NCBI GenBank assembly: GCA_946885845.1
Contig: CAMPHJ010000013.1
Span: forward strand, 1-50,472
DNA from: an uncultured Sphingobium sp.
GTDB taxonomy: Bacteria; Pseudomonadota; Alphaproteobacteria; Sphingomonadales; Sphingomonadaceae
Length of the DNA stretch: 50,472 nt
Direction: 5' to 3'
Positions 43,698-50,422 of this stretch are shown here, piece by piece. Each line of letters begins with the position of its first letter. The stretch's first letter is position 1. The notes under the pieces were generated by a model that made no database searches, was not told the DNA's origin, and worked only from the letters and a program-made list of their open reading frames with translations. Made by a program: the position numbers and the translations under genes.

Positions 43698-44192
43698 TCA
43701 GCTCTCCGCGACCGCGCGCAGCTGGGCGAGAAGCTGGACGCCAAGCGTCACCAGCTGCTCCGCATCAGCGATCAGCGCATGTTTCTTGATATCGTCCCGA
43801 TCGACCTTCAGGTCGTCGGCCACGCTGGTGCAGATCTTGGAGGTGATCTCCGCCGTTTCCCGAGAGATCGCCGACACATGCGCCAGCCAGTCCCCCGACG
43901 GAGCACCCGTTTCCGGGAGCTTGTAGAGGTCGAACCCGTCCGCCCGCGCCAGCGCATGGGTGATGTGCGGCCAGCCGGGCTTGCCCGCGCCGAGCGCCTG
44001 CACCTTGCGCACCAGATCGATTGGCATGAAGTCAGGCTTGTTCGGCGATCCATAGTCGCTGAACCGTGACTGCGAGCGGCCAAGGCTTTCGGACAGGAAT
44101 TCCTGCCCTCCCGCACCCCGGATCGCATCCTTCGTAGCCAACTTCAGAGCCAGATCGGCGGGCTCCAGCGCCTGTTCCCACCGTGAGCCCAT
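43698..44192 (-). CDS. Phage regulatory protein, CII/CP76-like
   Basis: The 164-residue protein has DAIRGAGGQEFLSESLGRSQ, RFSDYGSPNKPDFMPIDLVR and ITHALARADGFDLYKLPE, the layout of the Phage_CP76 (phage CII) family. CII-type proteins set the lysis-lysogeny decision by activating repressor and integrase transcription. It lies downstream of the Cro-like gene, as in lambdoid maps. Confidence 0.78.
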   Translation of the reverse strand: MGSRWEQALEPADLALKLATKDAIRGAGGQEFLSESLGRSQSRFSDYGSPNKPDFMPIDLVRKVQALGAGKPGWPHITHALARADGFDLYKLPETGAPSGDWLAHVSAISRETAEITSKICTSVADDLKVDRDDIKKHALIADAEQLVTLGVQLLAQLRAVAES

Positions 44193-44266
44193 TTTAGCGG
44201 AGCCCTTCGGGGATTGCGACCCAAGTCATTCGACTATCTCCGGTATTTTCCAGCTGAGGGGTGTCA

Positions 44267-44303
44267 CCTCCACCGGAGGTGCTGGACGCGCTCCCGGTGG
44301 AGG
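44267..44303. promoter_or_regulatory. Perfect 10-bp inverted repeat in the cro-cII gap
   Basis: CCTCCACCGG (44267-44276) and CCGGTGGAGG (44294-44303) are exact inverted copies separated by 17 bases. The element lies 40 bases upstream of a rightward GTG start and could be an operator, a terminator stem in the leftward early transcript, or an antitermination site. Confidence 0.55.
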
Positions 44304-44343
44304 CTATCGTGCCGGCGTCGAATCGAACACGAAAGGAATTCAA

Positions 44344-44568
44344 GTGGCTGAGACCGTCATTACCCCTCAGGGCACGGACGCTATCGAGGTTGGAGGCTTC
44401 CACGACGCAGCAGGCGATCGCTTCATCGGACTCAATTTCAAGATGCCGAACGGCGACAACACAGTCGTCACCTTCACCGTCCCGCTGTTCAACGCTTATG
44501 CTCAGCACCTTGCAAAGGCGGCTGCCCAAATGGCCCGAGAGGATTACTGGCGCAGCGTTCCGAAATGA
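44344..44568 (+). CDS. Small protein on opposite strand between cro-like and CII-like genes
   Basis: The 74-residue protein starts at GTG 44344 (AGGA 6 bases upstream) and reads VAETVITPQGTDAIEVGGFH, FIGLNFKMPNGDNTVVTFTV, with an alpha-helical end. Its codons favour C and G at third positions, unlike the antisense frame, which supports this strand. It is transcribed against the early operon. A leftward frame (44194-44610) fits the same gap and overlaps the Cro-like stop as TGATG; I judge it less protein-like. Confidence 0.6.
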   Translation: MAETVITPQGTDAIEVGGFHDAAGDRFIGLNFKMPNGDNTVVTFTVPLFNAYAQHLAKAAAQMAREDYWRSVPK

Positions 44569-44609
44569 CTGCGCTTCATCCCAGGCGATTACACTGAAGC
44601 CCCGCTCCA

Positions 44610-44849
44610 TCACTCGTCGCCCCCGATATTTTTGTCCGAGGCATCGGATGACGGAAGCTGTTCCGCCTCCGTATCAAGAGGCCAAGGGATGCCCGCGGCC
44701 TGAGCGGCAAGTTTCAAATGGGCGATACGCGAAAGGGGGATGCCATTTTTCCGCCAGCTGTGGACGGTCGAGGGGGGCACCAACGTCATGCGGGAGACCG
44801 CAGTCGTGCCACCCAGTCCGTCGATTATTCTATTCGCTTCGTCGCTCAT
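44610..44849 (-). CDS. Cro-like HTH regulator
   Basis: The 79-residue protein starts MSDEANRIIDGLGGTTAVSR and has the HTH of YdaS/Cro-like regulators, including VPPSTVHSWRKNGIPLSRIA. It is divergent from the repressor gene and is the first gene of the leftward early operon, with operator copies just upstream. It probably competes with the repressor for these sites. Confidence 0.82.
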   Translation of the reverse strand: MSDEANRIIDGLGGTTAVSRMTLVPPSTVHSWRKNGIPLSRIAHLKLAAQAAGIPWPLDTEAEQLPSSDASDKNIGGDE

Positions 44850-44860
44850 AGTTCGACCTA

Positions 44861-44922
44861 TGCGATAATCGCACAGGGCAATCAAGCTAAATTATGCGAC
44901 TTTAGCAATTGCGACTGTCGCA
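44861..44922. promoter_or_regulatory. Repressor operators between repressor and Cro-like genes
   Basis: Three 13-bp sites fit TGCGANNNTCGCA: 44861-44873 (TGCGATAATCGCA, perfect), 44895-44907 (TGCGACTTTAGCA, imperfect) and 44910-44922 (TGCGACTGTCGCA, perfect). The last ends at the A of the repressor ATG, so it would allow autorepression. A leftward -10-like CATAAT lies at 44892-44897 (minus strand) within the middle site. Confidence 0.85.
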
Positions 44923-45500
44923 TGAGTTCGCAATCTCGCGGTATGGACCCCGAAGAGATATTGCAGCTGCTCGACGCGCGCGGAATGAGCCAGTCAGAAC
45001 TCGCCCGACGCATCGAACTGGATCAGGATAAGTTGAACAAGGCGCTGCGCGGCAAACGCAAAATCAGCGTACGCGAGATGGAAGCTATCAAGGCGGTTCT
45101 ATTCCAAGAACTCGCTCAGTCGATCCGCTCCATTCCGGTGATAGGCCAGATTTCGGCAGGTAATTGGCGCGAAGCGATTCAACATCCGATCGACGCTGTC
45201 CCAATGCCGGATGGGTCGACACCGCCGCGTGCGTTCGGCCTGCGCGTCAACGGTGACTCTATGGACCTGCTCGTTGACGACGGCGCGCTCATCATCGTCG
45301 ATCCCGACGATCGCGTTCTGTTCAATGATCGGTATTACGCTGTTTTGAATGCAGATGGCGAAGCCACATTCAAGCAGTTCAAAACCGATCCCGCTCGCCT
45401 TGCGCCCTGCTCCTCAAATCCATCCCATCGCGAGATCGTGCTTGGCGATGAGTTCTATGAGGTGATCGGCCGGATAATTTGGCGCGCCGCTCGGATGTAA
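44922..45500 (+). CDS. CI-type repressor with S24 self-cleaving peptidase domain
   Basis: The 192-residue protein has an XRE HTH (about 10-55: EEILQLLDARGMSQSELARR) and a LexA/S24 domain. The cleavage site is Ala79-Gly80 (ISAG), the nucleophile Ser113 (NGDSM) and the general base Lys151 (ATFKQF). It should be inactivated by RecA-stimulated self-cleavage after DNA damage. A shorter start exists at ATG 44943. The start codon touches an operator copy. It is divergent from the Cro-like gene. Confidence 0.92.
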   Translation: MSSQSRGMDPEEILQLLDARGMSQSELARRIELDQDKLNKALRGKRKISVREMEAIKAVLFQELAQSIRSIPVIGQISAGNWREAIQHPIDAVPMPDGSTPPRAFGLRVNGDSMDLLVDDGALIIVDPDDRVLFNDRYYAVLNADGEATFKQFKTDPARLAPCSSNPSHREIVLGDEFYEVIGRIIWRAARM

Positions 45501-45720
45501 TCAGCTCCACCACCTGGGCTTGAGTTAAACCGATCTGCTCGGGCTTGATGTCGCGCGTCTGGATCGCGCCAGGGACCACATCGAAGTAGCCGCCCCACTC
45601 GTCGTATGCCCCCAGTCCCGCCCCAATGGCTTCTCGACGGACCTGGGAGAGCCGCAGCCGCCATGGCCCCCTCGGCTGACCAAAAGACACTACCCTGTAC
45701 GCACAGATCTTGTTGATCAT
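45379..45720 (-). CDS. Hypothetical protein converging on and overlapping the repressor gene
   Basis: The 113-residue protein starts MINKICAYRVVSFGQPRGPW and contains GAYDEWGGYFDVVPGAIQTR, DIKPEQIGLTQAQVVELITS. Its last 40 codons lie antisense to the 3' end of the repressor gene. GGAG and GAGG lie shortly before ATG 45720. Residues up to about 80 look protein-like; those over the repressor are mostly Arg/Ser/Asp and less convincing. Transcription against the repressor could reduce its level. Confidence 0.58.
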   Translation of the reverse strand: MINKICAYRVVSFGQPRGPWRLRLSQVRREAIGAGLGAYDEWGGYFDVVPGAIQTRDIKPEQIGLTQAQVVELITSERRAKLSGRSPHRTHRQARSRDGMDLRSRAQGERDRF

Positions 45721-45796
45721 CCTCGACTCACTCCGCTTCAGATGGGGGCGCTTTAAGAACAAAAGTTGAACAAATATCAACGGGGCTATGGACCTA

Positions 45797-45845
45797 TGCG
45801 ATTGTCGCATAGTTTTCCATTGACAAAGGCAATGCGATAATCGCA
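45797..45845. promoter_or_regulatory. Second operator pair flanking a rightward promoter
   Basis: TGCGATTGTCGCA (45797-45809) and TGCGATAATCGCA (45833-45845) are perfect copies of the operators next to the repressor start. TTGACA (45820-45825) lies between them and a CATAGA-like -10 (45844-45849) overlaps the right copy. Repressor bound here should block the rightward operon leading to the integrase. The 45846-45876 leader has a GGAGG ribosome-binding site. Confidence 0.85.
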
Positions 45846-45876
45846 TAGATTGGTCCTCACGAATGTGGAGGTCCTC

Positions 45877-46326
45877 TTGCTTCGAACCGAAAATCAGTTT
45901 CCGTTCCCCGGCAGCATTGCTCTGCTTCACGGCTTGCGCTGGCGCGTACTCAGCCATGCCGCCGACGGCACCGCGCTCTTGGGTCGCATCGGCCCTAACA
46001 CCAGCCTCACCCGCCGCGCTGACCTTGATGAACTGGTCGATCCCAAGCTGGCAGACGACAACGCACTGATCGTGCTGTCGGACCGGAGCGAGGCGGGCAA
46101 GCGCATCGGCCTCTTCATGGCGCGCCACCTCCGCGACTCTAACCAGGTCGCTCTTGCGGCTCTCCGGCGCGATTTGGCCACAGCTGCCCGTGAAGGCCGC
46201 ATCCCGAAGCCCCGTGACGATTTCCAGATCGCCACACTCCTCCGCATCCTGGGCTGGCGAAAGGAGGGCCAGACATGTGACGGCTTCGGTCGGACCTCGC
46301 GCTATGTCCGGGGCTCTGCCCAATGA
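45877..46326 (+). CDS. First gene of rightward early operon, hypothetical
   Basis: The 149-residue protein (LLRTENQFPFPGSIALLHGL...) has a short beta N-terminal part (LRWRVLSHAADGTALLGRIG) and a helical basic remainder (GLFMARHLRDSNQVALAALR). TTG 45877 is chosen because GGAGG lies 7 bases upstream; an earlier TTG at 45850 lies next to the -10. It is under direct operator control. The family is not recognised. Confidence 0.7.
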   Translation: MLRTENQFPFPGSIALLHGLRWRVLSHAADGTALLGRIGPNTSLTRRADLDELVDPKLADDNALIVLSDRSEAGKRIGLFMARHLRDSNQVALAALRRDLATAAREGRIPKPRDDFQIATLLRILGWRKEGQTCDGFGRTSRYVRGSAQ

Positions 46327-46496
46327 GCGCCTTCAGCCAGATCGCAGCGGCCGTCTTCAGCGCCGCCTTTCTCCTCGCGGGCTGGACCATCGTCAGCATG
46401 TTCGCCGCTTACCGGCACAAGATGACGGCTGCCTTGCTGTTCGAACCGATCCCACGGGATCAGCAGGACAACATCCGCCATGCCCGTCGATCCTGA
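46323..46496 (+). CDS. 57-residue membrane protein
   Basis: The short frame reads MSAFSQIAAAVFSAAFLLAG with one membrane helix (about 5-30), then a basic tail (KMTAALLFEPIPRDQQDN). The ATG overlaps the previous stop as ATGA. Early phage genes of this form can modulate host functions or lysis timing, but no role can be assigned. Confidence 0.68.
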   Translation: MSAFSQIAAAVFSAAFLLAGWTIVSMFAAYRHKMTAALLFEPIPRDQQDNIRHARRS

Positions 46497-46635
46497 CCCG
46501 AAAACGCCGGGCTTCAACCCGCTGGTCCCCGGCTTGATCGGTCTGGCCGTGGCGTTGGCATGGTGCGCAGCCTTCCCCGCCTTGGCCCAGCTTTGCGCAT
46601 TTGCCTCAGAGATGATCGCGAGGATCAACCCATGA
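46480..46635 (+). CDS. 51-residue membrane protein
   Basis: The frame reads MPVDPDPKTPGFNPLVPGLI followed by a hydrophobic helix (about 17-42, GLAVALAWCAAFPALAQLCA). It overlaps the preceding gene by 17 bases in another frame and ends overlapping the next ATG as ATGA. Unknown role. Confidence 0.6.
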   Translation: MPVDPDPKTPGFNPLVPGLIGLAVALAWCAAFPALAQLCAFASEMIARINP

Positions 46636-46865
46636 GCCTGGATTATATCCGCAAAACCTATGGCGTGCCCGCCACGGTGGGGGGCCGCGTCAATTGGTGC
46701 GGCGGTCGGCATCCCGTGCCTGGCACCATCACCGGCAGCAAGGGCGCCTATCTGATGATCTGCCTGGATAGGCAGCCGCATGCCATGCCCTATCACCCGG
46801 ATTGGTTCATCGAATATCTTGAGCCGGCCGCCGACGAGCACCCGCAACGCGAGTTGTCGTCGTGA
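46632..46865 (+). CDS. Hypothetical small protein
   Basis: The 77-residue protein starts MSLDYIRKTYGVPATVGGRV and continues GRHPVPGTITGSKGAYLMIC, a small beta-barrel-like (SH3-type) pattern common in small phage early proteins. It is coupled at both ends to neighbours by 4-base overlaps. Confidence 0.75.
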   Translation: MSLDYIRKTYGVPATVGGRVNWCGGRHPVPGTITGSKGAYLMICLDRQPHAMPYHPDWFIEYLEPAADEHPQRELSS

Positions 46866-47272
46866 GCTTCTATCTCGGCCGTGACCCCTTGCCCCCCGTC
46901 GCCCTGTCAGCAGCAGCGAGCCGGGAGCGGGACCGCCGACGTGCGGCAGCGCAGTCTGCTGTCCAGGCAGGCCAGATCAACGCCGACAAAGCGAAATGGG
47001 ACGATATCATCTGGTCTAACATCGTCCATTTCGTGCGCGTGCTCGGCGGCGATCGGCGCGAACCCCGCCGCTGGCACCCTGACGACCAGGCGCTGATGGC
47101 GCGCAACGTCCGCGCCACGCTGGACCGGATGATCATCGCCCATGACAACGGCAAGGCAGGCATGACGCGCGACCGGATCGAGACGATGCGCCACATCTGG
47201 TATGCGCTCGAATTCACGCTGCTCTACTCCAAAGTGCACCCGGTCCCCGATGAGGGGAGGGCGGCGGCATGA
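46862..47272 (+). CDS. Hypothetical early protein
   Basis: The 136-residue protein starts at GTG 46862 (overlapping the previous stop as GTGA). It is Ala/Arg-rich and helical at the start (ASRERDRRRAAAQSAVQAGQ), then has KWDDIIWSNIVHFVRVLGGD and TMRHIWYALEFTLLYSKVHP. No family recognised. It precedes the gene overlapping the integrase. Confidence 0.7.
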   Translation: MSFYLGRDPLPPVALSAAASRERDRRRAAAQSAVQAGQINADKAKWDDIIWSNIVHFVRVLGGDRREPRRWHPDDQALMARNVRATLDRMIIAHDNGKAGMTRDRIETMRHIWYALEFTLLYSKVHPVPDEGRAAA

Positions 47273-47454
47273 ACGCGCCCGTCAGGATCAGGCCCGGCAG
47301 TGATCCGGAAATGATCGCTTTTGTCGAAGCACTTGCGCGCGCGCAGGTTGCAAGAGACATTACCGCCCTTCGCGCCGCCCGCCAGCAGTCGGCTGCGTCC
47401 GGCATGAATGGAGAGTGCAATGCGGACGGTCATCTACGCCCGGTTCAGCAATGA
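47269..47454 (+). CDS. Small protein overlapping the integrase start
   Basis: The 61-residue protein (MNAPVRIRPGSDPEMIAFVE...) is helical with an Ala/Arg-rich middle. Its ATG overlaps the previous stop as ATGA, and its last 35 bases overlap the start of the integrase gene in a different frame, coupling the two. A small protein directly before a serine integrase could be its directionality factor, but this is a guess from position only. Confidence 0.6.
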   Translation: MNAPVRIRPGSDPEMIAFVEALARAQVARDITALRAARQQSAASGMNGECNADGHLRPVQQ

Positions 47455-49015
47455 AAATCAAAATCCCCGATCGACCGCCGATCAGATAGCCCTGTGCCGC
47501 CAGCGCGCGGAGCAGGAAGGCTGGACGATCGTCGGCACGTTCGAAGACGCTGCTATCTCCGGCGCTGCCGGGATTGGGGAGGATCAGCGTCCCGGCCTGA
47601 ATGCGATGATGCGCATGGTGGAAAGCGGCGGCGTCGACCAGGTGCTGGCCGAATCGACCGACCGCGTTTCCCGCCACGTCGCCGATGCCCACAATCTGCG
47701 GGAACGCATGGAATTCGCAGGCGCGCGGCTGTTCACCCTGTTCGACGGCACCGTGACGCCCATGATCGGCCTGGTGAAAGGCTTCATGGATGCGCAGTTC
47801 CGAACGGACCTCGCCAAGCGCGTCAGGCGTGGCCAGATCGGCACGGTCAAGCAGGGCAGGGCCAGCGGGGGCATTCCATATGGCTATGTTCAGGCGAACA
47901 GGCTGGACGACAAGGGCGGCGTGATTCGCGGCCTGCGCGAAATCGACCCGGACAAGGCGGAGATCGTCCGCCGCATCTTCACTGAATATGCCAGCGGCAA
48001 AAGCCCGTTCGCCATCGTCTGCGATCTGAATGGGGAAGGGGTGCCAGGCCCGCGAGGCAAGCTCTGGCACAGCACCTCCCTTCACGGTGAAAAGAACCAC
48101 AAGCGCGGCATCCTGCGTAACGAGATCTACATTGGGGTGCTGACCTATGGCCGCAGCCGACAGGTGGTGAACCCCCAAACCCGGCGCCGCCTGATGCGCT
48201 ATAATAGCGAAGAGGATGTGGTGCGCGCGCCCGTGCCTGACATGCGCATCATCGATGACGCTCTATGGCAGAAGGTGCAGGACCAGCTGGAGGCGAACAG
48301 CACGGTTCAGCCGCACCGCGCGCGCCGCCCGAAACATATCCTCAGCAATCTGGCATATTGCGGCATCTGCGGGGCCAACTTCGTGCGCACCACTGGGAAG
48401 CATTGGGGATGCAGCGTCAGGCGCTACGGCGGCGCATGCACCAACAACCGCCTGATCAACACAGAGGATTTTGAACGACGCGTGCTGGCGGACTTGAAGG
48501 CCGGAATGCTCGCCCCGGATCTCGTGAGCGCCTATGTCCGCGAATATCATCGCGACTTCGCCCGCGCCGCCGCCGATCTGGGCAGGGACCGCGCGAAGAT
48601 CGAACGCAAGCTGGAAGAGGCGCAGCGGAGGAAGGATCGCATGCTGAAGGCCTTCGCCGACGGCGGCAGCGAATTCACCGAAATCCGCGAAATGCTCGCC
48701 ACGGCGCGCAAGGATGTCGACCAGCTCACCCGCGATCTGGCGAACATGGATGCCGTGCCGACGGTCCTGACGCTCCACCCGCATATGGAGGAAGTCTACC
48801 GCCGCCAGGTCGAGGAACTGGACCAGGCGCTGGCCGCGCCCGAGGCGAGGTTGGAGGCAGTCCCCCGGCTACGCGCAATGATCGCCCGCGTCATAGTGCA
48901 TCCCAATCTGGAAAAGAAACGCGGCGTCACCGTGGAAGTTGTCCGCCAGATGGACGAGATTCTTTCGATTGTTACGAAGCCGGACCGAAATTGCAAGGCG
49001 CGCGCACTCTCGTAG
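47420..49015 (+). CDS. Large serine recombinase (phage integrase)
   Basis: The 531-residue protein starts MRTVIYARFSNENQNPRSTA with catalytic Ser10. It has a resolvase domain (about 1-150, including DQVLAESTDRVSRHVADAHN), a recombinase domain (about 155-300), and a zinc ribbon with Cys314, Cys317, Cys331 and Cys340. A coiled coil and C-terminal part follow. ATG 47420 with GGAGAG upstream is preferred over one four codons earlier. It joins short attP and attB sites without supercoiling. It probably made the junctions at 8123 and 50422. Confidence 0.94.
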   Translation: MRTVIYARFSNENQNPRSTADQIALCRQRAEQEGWTIVGTFEDAAISGAAGIGEDQRPGLNAMMRMVESGGVDQVLAESTDRVSRHVADAHNLRERMEFAGARLFTLFDGTVTPMIGLVKGFMDAQFRTDLAKRVRRGQIGTVKQGRASGGIPYGYVQANRLDDKGGVIRGLREIDPDKAEIVRRIFTEYASGKSPFAIVCDLNGEGVPGPRGKLWHSTSLHGEKNHKRGILRNEIYIGVLTYGRSRQVVNPQTRRRLMRYNSEEDVVRAPVPDMRIIDDALWQKVQDQLEANSTVQPHRARRPKHILSNLAYCGICGANFVRTTGKHWGCSVRRYGGACTNNRLINTEDFERRVLADLKAGMLAPDLVSAYVREYHRDFARAAADLGRDRAKIERKLEEAQRRKDRMLKAFADGGSEFTEIREMLATARKDVDQLTRDLANMDAVPTVLTLHPHMEEVYRRQVEELDQALAAPEARLEAVPRLRAMIARVIVHPNLEKKRGVTVEVVRQMDEILSIVTKPDRNCKARALS

Positions 49016-49117
49016 GCAATGTTTTGCAAATATGAAGAAATTTACCCCTTCCTGACATTTTCGCATTGATGGTTAAGCTCGTGAAGCTATGCCTTCCGTA
49101 AGGGAATGGAGAGTCTC

Positions 49118-49651
49118 ATGGCCGAAATGGAGAGCGACCAGGAAGTGAATAAGCTCGCCGCGATCAAGGCGGCAACGCTCGACCTGGCAAAGGCATTGGG
49201 TTTAAGGCTCGAGAGCGGGCATAGGTTAAGAATCTCTGCCCAACCACCCATCAGGTCGGCAGAGCCTGAGGACAAACGGTCACTCAGAATCACAATGGCG
49301 CGAGCTTGGGCCACGGCCATGCTCGCGACGGACCGAGAATTTGGTTCCGGGCTGACCGGCGCGCCCGCATGGGCAATGCTCATCGACCTTTACATCAGCC
49401 AAGTGGACGGCAGGCCGGTGACGATCAGCGACGCGGGCCATGCTGCTCGGGTTCCATCGACCACCGGCTTGCGATGGGTCAGGGTTCTCGAAGATCGAGG
49501 ATATATTTATCGTCAGGACGATCGGAAGGACGGGAGGCGAGTGTTTCTGGGCCTCACGGCATTGGGTCTGGAAAGGCTTGAGCTAGTGCTGGATCGGGTG
49601 GCTGAGAGTGACACAAAGATCGGCCTAGGCCGAATGTCCCTCATTGAGTAA
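49118..49651 (+). CDS. MarR-like winged-helix protein
   Basis: The 177-residue protein has a charged helical N-terminal part and a winged helix at about 90-170: WAMLIDLYISQVDGRPVTIS, AARVPSTTGLRWVRVLEDRG, then YIYRQDDRKDGRRVFLGLTA. This is the MarR/PadR wing pattern. GGAG lies 6 bases before ATG 49118. It lies between the integrase and attR and so is an accessory or recombination-control gene. The 102 bases after the integrase stop are AT-rich and hold no gene. Confidence 0.75.
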   Translation: MAEMESDQEVNKLAAIKAATLDLAKALGLRLESGHRLRISAQPPIRSAEPEDKRSLRITMARAWATAMLATDREFGSGLTGAPAWAMLIDLYISQVDGRPVTISDAGHAARVPSTTGLRWVRVLEDRGYIYRQDDRKDGRRVFLGLTALGLERLELVLDRVAESDTKIGLGRMSLIE

Positions 49652-49807
49652 GTCGAGCCCATGCTGCAGATGGGAGCAGACTAAATTATAGCGTTGCGCG
49701 TCGGCTGTGGGTGCCGTTTCAGAAAGCCGGTCGAGACTGGAGAGGACCTTCTGTAGCATCAGGCTGCATTCGGCCTCTGAGACGGGCCCATCCTCAATGC
49801 GAGTCAT
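49625..49807 (-). CDS. Small helical protein
   Basis: The 60-residue protein (MTRIEDGPVSEAECSLMLQK...) is predicted to be two helices and ends YNLVCSHLQHGLDLLNEGHS. GGGAGAG lies upstream of its ATG. Its 3' end overlaps the 3' end of the MarR-like gene by 27 bases (convergent). The SHLQHGLDLL motif is similar to SHIQHALDIV near the end of the neighbouring HTH protein. Unknown function. Confidence 0.6.
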   Translation of the reverse strand: MTRIEDGPVSEAECSLMLQKVLSSLDRLSETAPTADAQRYNLVCSHLQHGLDLLNEGHSA

Positions 49808-49914
49808 TGCAGCGCTCTCCCTATATCCTGCTCCCAGATATGTGAGATAGCCTTACTATGCGGTGAACATTAATGGAATATCGAACAGGTCCAGAGAATT
49901 GAGTCTAAATCGGA

Positions 49915-50307
49915 TCAAGCAGCTGCGATGTCCGAGCCGCGCTGAGTACCGCTTTCCGATCGCGTCGCGACCTCTACCTGCACGATATCAAGGGCATGCT
50001 GAATGTGGGAAGCTGCAAGATGCAACCCCAGGCGCTCACAAGCGGCGAGCGCCCCCCGAATTTTCACTGCAGCAAGCAGCGCTGGTCCGTAGTCGGGGCA
50101 CTTTTCCGCAGCGTGCAGAAAATTGGGAGGCACATCGAAATGCTGCGCCAGTAGATGCGCCTCTCCGCGGCTGAGCGTGCGGGGCGTGCCACGCTTCACG
50201 AATTGTTGAACGTAAGCGGTGTTTCTGCCGAGCACTGACGACAGCTGTGCATATGTCTCACCTCGCGCAGCGATCAATCGGTCAAGAAGTTCGCGAGCCT
50301 GCATCAT
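49915..50307 (-). CDS. HTH protein at right end of prophage
   Basis: The 130-residue protein starts MMQARELLDRLIAARGETYA and has an XRE-like HTH (YAQLSSVLGRNTAYVQQFVK), then EAHLLAQHFDVPPNFL and a helical end (ASHIQHALDIVQVE). The frame is open upstream to 50385, but residues before the double Met are not HTH-like and the region approaches attR. It may regulate genes near the attachment site. Bases 49808-49914 hold no gene. Confidence 0.72.
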   Translation of the reverse strand: MMQARELLDRLIAARGETYAQLSSVLGRNTAYVQQFVKRGTPRTLSRGEAHLLAQHFDVPPNFLHAAEKCPDYGPALLAAVKIRGALAACERLGLHLAASHIQHALDIVQVEVATRSESGTQRGSDIAAA

Positions 50308-50395
50308 GCATCCATGAAATTGAACCATTCGGGATCCGCCAGCCCATAGGCGAAAGCATCCATAACCGCGAGCATGATCGTACAATCCGACGAAG

Positions 50396-50422
50396 CAATT
50401 ACGCTAATGCAGCGTGTCTTTC
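50396..50422. other. attR (right prophage junction)
   Basis: caattacgcta (50396-50406) is the phage arm, followed by the core at 50413-50422 (cgtgtctttc), which matches cgtggctttc at 8114-8123 in 9 of 10 bases. To the right the minus strand again encodes the glycosyltransferase (...ANHYCDEFAE). The central TC dinucleotide is 50421-50422. Confidence 0.88.

Larger units (their letters stand above)
8124..50422. mobile_element. Complete siphovirus-type prophage, about 42.3 kb
   Basis: The element is bounded by two halves of one glycosyltransferase gene that rejoin in frame when it is removed. It carries all modules of a temperate tailed phage: serine integrase, S24 repressor with Cro-like and CII-like proteins, replication genes, terminases, portal, protease, HK97 capsid, connectors, tail genes with frameshifted chaperones, tape measure, fibre and lysis genes. 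No structural gene is visibly broken, so it may be inducible. Bases 8149-8306 at its left end hold no gene I can support. Confidence 0.93.

Noticed and set aside
12728..47272. Prophage limited to the structural and replication genes
   Set aside because: The glycosyltransferase halves place the ends at 8123 and 50422, so the flanking accessory genes are inside the element.
50308..50385. Upstream extension of the HTH gene to 50385
   Set aside because: The added residues are not HTH-like, run towards the attR region and lack a better start signal than the double Met at 50307.
8124..50422. Insertion sequences or transposase genes within the prophage
   Set aside because: I saw no transposase motifs or terminal inverted repeats with target duplications; the only recombinase is the serine integrase.
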